8,005 bases of DNA, taken from positions 1-8,005 of the forward strand of contig JACOZO010000053.1 in NCBI GenBank assembly GCA_016181325.1, given 5' to 3'. A program made the position numbers and the translations under genes. Numbering within the stretch: position 1 is the stretch's first letter; each line of letters starts with the position of its first letter. Shown one piece after another: positions 1 to 4,292 of this stretch. The DNA comes from Candidatus Woesearchaeota archaeon (GTDB lineage Archaea; Nanobdellota; Nanobdellia; Woesearchaeales; GW2011-AR4). Under the pieces are notes generated by a model. The model saw only the letters and a list, made by a program, of their open reading frames with translations, searched no databases and was not told the DNA's origin.

Positions 1-381
1 TTTTTCCTCGCCAAGAAAACTGGCTGCTTTTTTGGCCGGCTCGCAGTAAGCCACAGCGCTCCTGTAAATGCAGCTTCTGTCCTTGATTCCGTCCATCAGT
101 TTTATGATGCCCTGCAGTCCTATTCTCCTATGGACATAAGCGGAGCAGGTGCCGGGAAAGTCATTCAATGCCTTGATGAACAACCCTGAATCCTCGACAA
201 CAATATTCTTATTTAATTTATTTGCAAGCATTTCGGCGGATTGCTTTGCGATTTCCCCACTTGAATCGCTTCTTAATTCATTATACTCAATATCGAGATG
301 ATTAACCTTTACAGAACTGCCGAGAATTTCCCTGAATTCCCGAACTTTGTTCTTGTTGTGGGTTGCAAAGTTGATTTCCAT
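1..381 (-). CDS. rdgB: XTP/dITP pyrophosphatase (HAM1/RdgB family), C-terminus missing
   Basis: This partial gene starts at 381 and runs off the left edge after 127 codons; archaeal family members are usually about 185 residues, so roughly the last third is missing. The family hydrolyses non-canonical purine triphosphates (XTP, dITP/ITP) to monophosphate and pyrophosphate, cleaning the nucleotide pool in the cytoplasm. Visible signatures are the N-terminal phosphate-binding stretch FATHNKNKVREF (residues 5-16; His replaces the more common Gly), the catalytic VEDSGLF motif (about 64-70), and FPGTCSAYV followed by GIIKLM, all in the order seen in the Methanocaldococcus Mj0226 enzyme as I remember it. 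The ATG at 381 is chosen because the conserved N-terminus begins directly after it; the ATG at 389 is out of frame. There is no clear Shine-Dalgarno, but a TATA box lies about 31 bases upstream, suggesting a near-leaderless mRNA. It follows the radical SAM gene on the same strand. Confidence 0.93.
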   Translation of the reverse strand, partial: MEINFATHNKNKVREFREILGSSVKVNHLDIEYNELRSDSSGEIAKQSAEMLANKLNKNIVVEDSGLFIKALNDFPGTCSAYVHRRIGLQGIIKLMDGIKDRSCIYRSAVAYCEPAKKAASFLGEEK

Positions 382-407
382 AGGCACATCAAAAGAAATT
401 GAGATTG

Positions 408-417
408 TATATTTAAT
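408..417 (-). promoter_or_regulatory. TATA box for the XTP/dITP pyrophosphatase gene
   Basis: On the minus strand this reads ATTAAATATA, an archaeal TATA-box-like element centred about 31 bases before the ATG at 381. Initiation about 25 bases downstream would give a leader of only a few bases. It lies just past the TAA at 423-425 that ends the readthrough extension of the radical SAM gene, so it would sit in the true intergenic gap. The call rests on position and composition alone. Confidence 0.5.
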
Positions 418-422
418 GATTT

Positions 423-530
423 TTATAAAAGCCGGATGTCAACCTCGATAGCATCTGCGGTGGGATATTCTTCCACGACAGCAGGCACGAATCCCATCAG
501 TTTCAGTTCCTTGCATGATTTTCGGGTTAT
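423..530 (-). other. In-frame continuation of the radical SAM gene beyond its TAG codon
   Basis: Directly after the TAG at 531-533 the same reading frame stays open for 35 codons and ends at TAA 423-425. The encoded peptide includes KSCKELKLMGF and VVEEYPTADAIEVDI. From memory, COG2108-type radical SAM proteins end in a conserved Tyr-Pro-Thr-x-Asp-x-x-Glu-Val-Glu segment, which this matches; I could not check it by alignment. Codon choice (CTG, GTG, GAA, ATC) resembles the upstream gene. With this segment included, the gap to the next gene shrinks from about 150 to about 40 bases, which fits the compact layout. The segment is either translated by TAG readthrough or recoding, or is the decaying tail of a recently truncated gene. 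Confidence 0.75.
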
Positions 531-1577
531 CTAATCGTCAATTTCCATATCACCTTTTTTCAAATCAAATTTTTTTATGAGCATGCCCCTTGCATCGCGG
601 AGTTTCCTGAGCAAAGATTCTTTTTTCTTGTCATCCATGTCCCCAAGAATCTTCCTGTATGAAAATGAAGGCGCAAGCTCTTTCAGATAAATTGAGCCTC
701 TTGATATCATGCCTTCTTTTGTGATGGTGTCGAACGGAAATGCAATGTTCTTCGCCCTCCTCTTTATCCTTCTGGCCATCTGGATTGCATCCTTAAGCTT
801 AGAGGTGCAGTAGTGGACATCAAAACTGCAGCCTTTTGACCTGCAGTACCTCATCAGTCCCAATGCGGCACTTTCGCTGCCTTTTATGGCATACGACAGC
901 CTATTTTTTGTTATGTATCCCATCCCTGAAAGCCTGCTTGAGTTGTTGTCGGAAATCTCCAGCTCGTTCAGGTTCAGAAAATCTATCCTGCCGTCAAGGA
1001 AATCAATGAGCTTTCTTGCCCCTTCCCCATATCCGGGAATGGCAGGAATCTCGACGCCAACAGCCCATTGGAATTTTCTTGCAAGAGCTATCCTGTTCCA
1101 TTGGGAATTGTCCCATATAACCGGATGAAACCTTATCTCATCAAGCCCTGCATCGCAAAGCATGGAAAGCTTTTCAGCAGTCACGTTTCTAAGGGTGGTG
1201 TAAAGATGGATATGGAAGCCCCTGCCAAAACGCTTTTTTAATTCCCTTATGGTTGTTGCTGTCCTTTCTGCAACCAGCAAAGGGTCGCCGCCGGTGATAC
1301 CTGCGCCTTTTGCCCCGCACAATTCCGCCTCCTTGACAAGGATATCTATCTGCCCCTGCCCAAATTTATGGTCCTCAATCTTAGTGTCCCATTCATTCGC
1401 AAAGACCACATCTTTGGACTTCCGGTTGTCGGAAAGCGGGCAGTAAAAGCAGCCGACATTGCATACGCCCGTGATGAAAAGAACCAGCTTTTCGCCCCTG
1501 ACGCACATCCTGCAGCCGGCGGGCAGCATACCTATCTTCTTTGAGAAATAAGGGGTGCTCTTTATCTGCCTGTCCAT
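531..1577 (-). CDS. Radical SAM protein, COG2108-like, ending at an in-frame TAG
   Basis: This 348-residue product has the radical SAM signature C39-x3-C43-x2-C46 (CNVGCFYC), which binds a 4Fe-4S cluster that cleaves S-adenosylmethionine to start radical chemistry. A second pair, C22-x2-C25 in PAGCRMCVRG, lies just upstream, an arrangement I associate with COG2108 (uncharacterised, related to pyruvate formate-lyase activating enzymes). GITGGDPL at 93-100 is the glycine-rich strand that contacts SAM. The substrate is unknown. The ATG at 1577 is 11 bases after the presenilin stop, with only a weak GGATG just before it, so the two genes are probably co-transcribed. The oddity is the stop: TAG at 531-533 is followed in frame by 35 codons resembling the family's conserved C-terminus (see 423-530). 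The radical SAM core is intact; only the C-terminal tail is at stake. Confidence 0.88.
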   Translation of the reverse strand: MDRQIKSTPYFSKKIGMLPAGCRMCVRGEKLVLFITGVCNVGCFYCPLSDNRKSKDVVFANEWDTKIEDHKFGQGQIDILVKEAELCGAKGAGITGGDPLLVAERTATTIRELKKRFGRGFHIHLYTTLRNVTAEKLSMLCDAGLDEIRFHPVIWDNSQWNRIALARKFQWAVGVEIPAIPGYGEGARKLIDFLDGRIDFLNLNELEISDNNSSRLSGMGYITKNRLSYAIKGSESAALGLMRYCRSKGCSFDVHYCTSKLKDAIQMARRIKRRAKNIAFPFDTITKEGMISRGSIYLKELAPSFSYRKILGDMDDKKKESLLRKLRDARGMLIKKFDLKKGDMEIDD

Positions 1578-1588
1578 TTCATCCGGGT

Positions 1589-2503
1589 TTACAGCAGCAA
1601 TATAATAAAGTATCCGATGACAGCGCCCAGGGAAAGGAACGGCATCGCCGGATAATACCTGTTCCTCTGGCCGTTTATCAGGAGGATCAAAAGGGCGACT
1701 GCTGTCGTCACAGGTATTATCGAGGCCTTGAGGAAGGAGGAGGTGAAAGCCTCCTGCAGCATCAGGCCCTTCATCACGACGCCGGCAAAGATAAGCGGGA
1801 AGCCCATGTCGCCGCCGCCAAGGACAGCGATGCTGCTCTTTGTCTTCTGCATTTTTGCAAGCTTGACCAACCCGGACTTTTTAGGAGCTGTGCTTCCGGT
1901 CATCATCCTGTATTTAACCATAAGGCCGGAGAATACCTTGGAATCCTTCTGGAATTCAGCAAGCCTGATCATGTGCTTTGTCTTCCAGACGGCTATCATG
2001 TCATAAACAGAGATGATTATCAGCAGCATGAATGCCGCGAACAGGTTGAGGATCGGGACAAAAACTGATGCCAGGCCGCCATAGATGAATATCTCCGAAA
2101 TATTTTGCGTCAGGATATTGGGCCTGTAAATCCTGAGCAGCGTCAAAATAAATGAAGCCAAGAATGCAGGCAGCGGATCAAGAAATGCCGCGAATGCTAT
2201 TGACAGCGTTACCAGGACAGTAAAGAAAAACCAGAGGCGCCATATGAACGGCTTGTTGATCCTGACCAGCCAAAGCACAAGCAGTGTGCCGATGAGGACA
2301 GCCACAACGATGGGAATGAATGAGATGGACTGGTCTTCAACTTCGGGGCGCTCCATGTCATAAGGCAGGCTTCTCCATTCTATATCCCCTGTTTCCATGG
2401 ATTTCCTGTAATCAATGTACTGGCTCACTATGCCAAGCCCCACAAACTGGGTAAGAAGGAAAAAGCCGACAAGCAGAAGAATCACGTTATAGGTATGCTT
2501 CAT
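1589..2503 (-). CDS. Presenilin-family intramembrane aspartyl protease (archaeal PSH type)
   Basis: This 304-residue, very hydrophobic protein has about nine predicted membrane segments. It carries the presenilin/signal-peptide-peptidase hallmarks: a Tyr-Asp motif (VYDMIAVW, D168) ending one helix, Gly-x-Gly-Asp (LGGGDMGFP, D232) opening the next, and a C-terminal YYPAMPFLSLG at the place of the Pro-Ala-Leu motif, here Pro-Ala-Met (285-287). D168 and D232 would be the catalytic pair that cuts peptide bonds within the membrane. A soluble, Lys-rich loop of about 50 residues (173-222) separates them, as in archaeal homologues. Its natural substrates are unknown; remnant signal peptides or membrane anchors are a reasonable inference. 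The ATG at 2503 fits a leaderless mRNA, because a TATA box is centred about 27 bases upstream. It heads the run leading to the radical SAM gene 11 bases later. Confidence 0.93.
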   Translation of the reverse strand: MKHTYNVILLLVGFFLLTQFVGLGIVSQYIDYRKSMETGDIEWRSLPYDMERPEVEDQSISFIPIVVAVLIGTLLVLWLVRINKPFIWRLWFFFTVLVTLSIAFAAFLDPLPAFLASFILTLLRIYRPNILTQNISEIFIYGGLASVFVPILNLFAAFMLLIIISVYDMIAVWKTKHMIRLAEFQKDSKVFSGLMVKYRMMTGSTAPKKSGLVKLAKMQKTKSSIAVLGGGDMGFPLIFAGVVMKGLMLQEAFTSSFLKASIIPVTTAVALLILLINGQRNRYYPAMPFLSLGAVIGYFIILLL

Positions 2504-2525
2504 TTTAATAATGCTGAACTCTTGG

Positions 2526-2533
2526 TATTTATA
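2526..2533 (-). promoter_or_regulatory. TATA box for the presenilin-radical SAM transcript
   Basis: The minus strand reads TATAAATA, centred about 27 bases before the ATG at 2503. That is the usual archaeal TATA-to-start distance, so transcription would begin at or next to the initiation codon and the mRNA would be leaderless. This agrees with the lack of any Shine-Dalgarno ahead of 2503. Confidence 0.65.
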
Positions 2534-2549
2534 GGTTTGGGTTTATGAT

Positions 2550-2624
2550 TTAACAAATTTCTACGCCTTTTGCTTCTATCATTGAGTAGATAGAGTTTCT
2601 AAGCAAAATTAGATGCTGAGTCAT
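2550..2624 (-). CDS. Possible 24-residue small ORF overlapping the toxin stop
   Basis: An ATG at 2624 overlaps the TGA that ends the PIN toxin (ATGA overlap) and opens a 24-codon frame ending at TAA 2550-2552. The peptide starts MTQHLILLRNSIYSM and ends in KGVEIC. I do not recognise it. It may be a real micro-ORF coupled to the toxin, a remnant of a longer gene, or chance. The only support is the coupled start; the presenilin TATA box lies just beyond its end. Confidence 0.2.
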   Translation of the reverse strand: MTQHLILLRNSIYSMIEAKGVEIC

Positions 2625-3098
2625 TTGCCAGAAATCAGCGCCTTCTTGACTTCTTCCTGCATTTCGTAAAAATCTTTTGTTTTGAGCTGTGATATCAGAG
2701 TTTTTATTTTGGAAGCATCAAGAATCTTCTTTTCTTTGCAATAAAACAAGAATGTAGGAATGTCTATAACTTTAACACCTATATTCTCTGCATAATTTCC
2801 AGCTTCTTTATCATTCATCAAAAGTTTAGCTTTGTTCTCTTTTGCAAATGTAATCGACTCCCTTTCTCCCATACCAAGGTGCTCAGAGACATTTTCTGCA
2901 GATATTTTCCTGACAGCAATCTTATTTTCTTTGGCTGACAGATTAAGGCAATAGCAAGTCAAATAAAGGAGATTCTTTTAGCTCGCCATAGACAGATTCA
3001 GTAATCACTATTTCTTTTGTATTGAATGCTTTAAAGATTAAATCCAACTCACCTATCTTTGCGAAAGAACTGATAAAATCAGTATCTGAAACAATCAA
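2621..3098 (-). pseudogene. PIN-domain toxin (VapC-like, partner of UPF0175 antitoxin), frameshifted
   Basis: Two reading frames together make one PIN-domain protein of about 158 residues. The first runs from TTG 3098 to TAA 2943-2945 (51 residues) and holds the N-terminal PIN strand IVSDTDFISSF with D5, and VYGELKE with E39. The second, one base out of frame, covers 2962-2621 and holds the C-terminal half: GERESITFA, LLMNDKEAG with its acidic residue, and IDIPTFLFYC. PIN toxins are Mg-dependent ribonucleases needing these acidic residues from both halves, so neither piece alone should be active. The TTG start is supported by GGGTG seven bases upstream, inside the antitoxin's last codons, and by the motif starting right after it. 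The frames can be joined by skipping one base near 2945-2948 (CCT TAA T). Simple inactivation or a sequence indel is likeliest; programmed frameshifting is possible. The region is AT-rich compared with its neighbours. Confidence 0.82.
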
Positions 3099-3100
3099 AT

Positions 3101-3427
3101 TTATGCACCCATATCTTTGGCTCTTTTTTTCATTTCTTCAAGAGTTTCAGAACCGCTTTTTCTCTTAATATGCCGCTCTGCTAGAATCTTCTTCATTTCT
3201 TCATAATTTACGCCAGCTACTTCCACTGCCCTACCTAATGAAATCTTTTCTTTTTTGTACAGCTCACAGGCTATAGCAATCCTTAAATCCTTTCTCGCAG
3301 CCAAAAGCGTCCTTGTAGCATCTCTTAGGAACTCGCTTTTGTTGTCATAGTAGCCTGTTTCTGAAGATGCTTCTATTTCCATCTTCAGCAATTCAGGCGC
3401 AGTAAAACTAATGTTCTTTGTTGCCAT
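3101..3427 (-). CDS. Ribbon-helix-helix/UPF0175-type antitoxin
   Basis: This 108-residue protein begins MATKNISFT. The N-terminal part (about 3-45) looks like a ribbon-helix-helix DNA-binding fold: a short strand, then helices with SEFLRDATRTLL. The C-terminal part carries the UPF0175 pattern ACELYKKEKISLGRAVEVAG, then MKKILAERHI. UPF0175 proteins are usually encoded beside PIN ribonucleases and act as their antitoxins, binding the toxin and the operon's own promoter. Here the PIN gene starts two bases after this stop. I chose ATG 3427 over an in-frame ATG at 3496, because 3427 has GGTGAT six bases upstream and a TATA box at the right distance, while the 23 extra residues would be encoded across that promoter. 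The protein is intact although its toxin partner is disrupted, a common state for decaying modules. Confidence 0.85.
   Translation of the reverse strand: MATKNISFTAPELLKMEIEASSETGYYDNKSEFLRDATRTLLAARKDLRIAIACELYKKEKISLGRAVEVAGVNYEEMKKILAERHIKRKSGSETLEEMKKRAKDMGA
3106..3110 (-). promoter_or_regulatory. Ribosome binding site fixing the toxin's TTG start
   Basis: GGGTG on the minus strand lies within the last codons of the antitoxin, seven bases before TTG 3098. No ATG or GTG is available in that frame nearby, so this site and the PIN motif together decide the start. Confidence 0.5.
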
Positions 3428-3458
3428 AATAACATCACCATAGTATTGGAGTGTTATT
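3428..3458 (-). promoter_or_regulatory. Inverted repeat over the antitoxin leader, candidate operator
   Basis: Two perfect 7-base arms, AATAACA (3428-3434) and TGTTATT (3452-3458), are separated by 17 bases. The element lies between the TATA box and the start codon and covers the predicted transcription start and the ribosome binding site. Toxin-antitoxin operons of this kind are often autorepressed at such a position, so the antitoxin is the obvious candidate binder. The arms are AT-rich and could match by chance. Confidence 0.3.
3434..3439 (-). promoter_or_regulatory. Ribosome binding site of the antitoxin
   Basis: The minus strand reads GGTGAT, a strong match to the archaeal anti-Shine-Dalgarno partner, with six bases before ATG 3427. 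It decides the start in favour of 3427 over the in-frame ATG at 3496. Confidence 0.75.
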
Positions 3459-3461
3459 TTA

Positions 3462-3469
3462 TATATAAA
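3462..3469 (-). promoter_or_regulatory. TATA box of the toxin-antitoxin operon
   Basis: The minus strand reads TTTATATA, centred about 38 bases before the antitoxin ATG. Initiation about 26 bases downstream would fall near 3440, leaving a leader of about 13 bases that carries the GGTGAT site. Confidence 0.6.
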
Positions 3470-3513
3470 TCTTATGCATTTTACATCCCAGACCATTATA
3501 TTTATGATTTATT

Positions 3514-3530
3514 TCCTATATAATATGAAA
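3514..3530 (+). repeat. Direct repeat copy 1 (pair with 3703-3719)
   Basis: TCCTATATAATATGAAA recurs at 3703-3719 as TCCTATTTAATATGAAA, 16 of 17 bases identical and 189 bases apart. Its AT-richness lowers its significance. It could be a duplicated regulator-binding site or the trace of a past duplication. Confidence 0.45.
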
Positions 3531-3534
3531 AATA

Positions 3535-3550
3535 TACTATAAATATAGTA
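3535..3550. repeat. Inverted repeat TACTATA-aa-TATAGTA
   Basis: Two perfect 7-base arms flank a 2-base spacer. The arm word TACTATA occurs again at 3619-3625. It is a possible dimer-binding site in the divergent promoter region; the loop is too short for a stable RNA hairpin with all pairs formed. Confidence 0.4.
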
Positions 3551-3556
3551 AAATTT

Positions 3557-3576
3557 CTAATTTAGTGTTAAATTAG
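3557..3576. repeat. Inverted repeat CTAATTTA-gtgt-TAAATTAG
   Basis: Two perfect 8-base arms flank a GTGT loop, making a 20-base dyad. It is not followed by a T-run typical of a terminator, and no gene ends nearby, so a DNA-binding site is likelier than a terminator. Confidence 0.45.
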
Positions 3577-3702
3577 TTACACATATAGTGAATTTATACT
3601 TATATTAATATACTAAAATACTATAAAAATATAATTTTTACTTATATAATAAGATAAAATGCTCCAATATAACTGATTTATGTGGAATTTGATGAGAGAT
3701 TA

Positions 3703-3719
3703 TCCTATTTAATATGAAA
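3703..3719 (+). repeat. Direct repeat copy 2 (pair with 3514-3530)
   Basis: This is the second copy of the 17-base word, with one mismatch. It lies about 35 bases upstream of the TATA box for the rightward operon, a plausible place for an activator site. Confidence 0.45.
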
Positions 3720-3751
3720 TTTGTATTATAAAATAAGAAGAAATAGGAATA

Positions 3752-3759
3752 TTTATATA
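3752..3759 (+). promoter_or_regulatory. TATA box of the rightward surface-protein operon
   Basis: TTTATATA is preceded by a purine-rich stretch (AATAGGAA) resembling a BRE element. Initiation about 26 bases downstream would be near 3781, giving a leader of about 29 bases before ATG 3810. No strong Shine-Dalgarno is visible in that leader. Confidence 0.65.
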
Positions 3760-3809
3760 CACCTAGACTCATTTATGATGAAATACCACATTAATCTGAA
3801 TCCGTAAGA

Positions 3810-4292
3810 ATGAATACTGAAAAGTTCAGGCCTCTTGCCAAAGAGTTCAGCAAATTCAGCGAGCAGGACAAGATAGAGGCTATTGGGATACTTCTGAAGC
3901 TGCTGAAGTCTGCTGAGCCGAACCAGATTCCGATCGGCATCTTCGACAGCAGCCTGAGCTCCCTGGAGGCGATAGTAAAATACCTCAAGGAAAACCTGGA
4001 GATGAAATTCTCGAAAATTGCAAGGCTGCTCAGCAGGGACAACAGGGCAATCTGGTCGACTTACCGCAATGCGGCCAAAAAAATGCCTTCTTCATTCTCT
4101 GATCTTAGAACTGACATAGCCATCCCGGCCTCAATCTTTGCTGACAGGAAACTAAGCATCCTCGAAAATCTCGTGAATTACCTGAAAGGAATGGAGCTTA
4201 CAAACCATGAAATCGCTGTCATGCTGAAGCTGAATGACAGGACAATCTGGTCAGTATACAGCAAGGTCAAGCTGAAAAGAGGAATGAAATGA
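3810..4292 (+). CDS. Small regulator with two tandem helix-turn-helix repeats
   Basis: This 160-residue basic protein has an internal duplication. Repeat 1 (about 40-91) and repeat 2 (about 105-155) share the pattern IPxxIF, LSxLExxVxYLK, then IAxxLxxxDRxIWSxY and a Lys-rich end. Examples are KIARLLSRDNRAIWSTY (69-85) and EIAVMLKLNDRTIWSVY (134-150). The shape, a helix, a turn, then a DRxIW recognition-like helix, suggests two helix-turn-helix DNA-binding units in one chain. I do not know a named family; I vaguely associate such proteins with DPANN surface-protein loci. The N-terminal 35 residues are helical and charged. It is first in the operon, and its TGA overlaps the ATG of the anchored surface protein, so it may control that operon. 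An AT-rich promoter with repeats lies upstream. The role as transcription factor is inferred; RNA binding is an alternative. Confidence 0.82.
   Translation: MNTEKFRPLAKEFSKFSEQDKIEAIGILLKLLKSAEPNQIPIGIFDSSLSSLEAIVKYLKENLEMKFSKIARLLSRDNRAIWSTYRNAAKKMPSSFSDLRTDIAIPASIFADRKLSILENLVNYLKGMELTNHEIAVMLKLNDRTIWSVYSKVKLKRGMK
4279..4282 (+). promoter_or_regulatory. Ribosome binding site of the anchored surface protein
   Basis: GAGG lies inside the last codons of the regulator, six bases before ATG 4289. It supports translational coupling through the ATGA overlap. Confidence 0.6.

Larger units (their letters stand above)
3428..3809. other. Divergent AT-rich intergenic region
   Basis: These 382 bases separate the leftward toxin-antitoxin operon from the rightward surface-protein operon. 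I see no credible gene: all frames are stop-rich. It holds a TATA box for each direction, two hairpin-like inverted repeats (3535-3550 and 3557-3576), a near-identical direct repeat (3514-3530 and 3703-3719), and a TATTGGAG word at 3444-3451 with its reverse complement at 3662-3669. The stretch from about 3500 to 3660 is almost entirely A and T. No RNA gene or CRISPR-like repeat is evident. Confidence 0.7.

Noticed and set aside
382..530. A separate small gene between the radical SAM and pyrophosphatase genes
   Set aside because: The only coding-like frame there is the exact in-frame continuation of the radical SAM gene past its TAG.
1541..2068. Plus-strand ORF of 175 codons opposite the radical SAM/presenilin junction
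   Set aside because: It is antisense to two well-recognised genes, has no motif of its own, and is low-complexity in the way expected of a shadow frame.
2621..2962. Stand-alone 113-residue protein starting at TTG 2962
   Set aside because: It is the C-terminal half of a PIN domain with no ribosome binding site, and the matching N-terminal half lies directly upstream in another frame.
3428..3496. Longer antitoxin start at ATG 3496 adding 23 residues
   Set aside because: The extra codons run across the TATA box and predicted transcription start, while ATG 3427 has GGTGAT at ideal spacing and begins the conserved fold.
3535..3576. Intrinsic terminator or small RNA gene at the two dyads
   Set aside because: The stems are nearly all A/T, no T-run follows, and no gene ends nearby on either strand.
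3500..3720. CRISPR-like array
   Set aside because: Only two copies of a 17-base AT-rich word occur, 189 bases apart, with no regular spacers.
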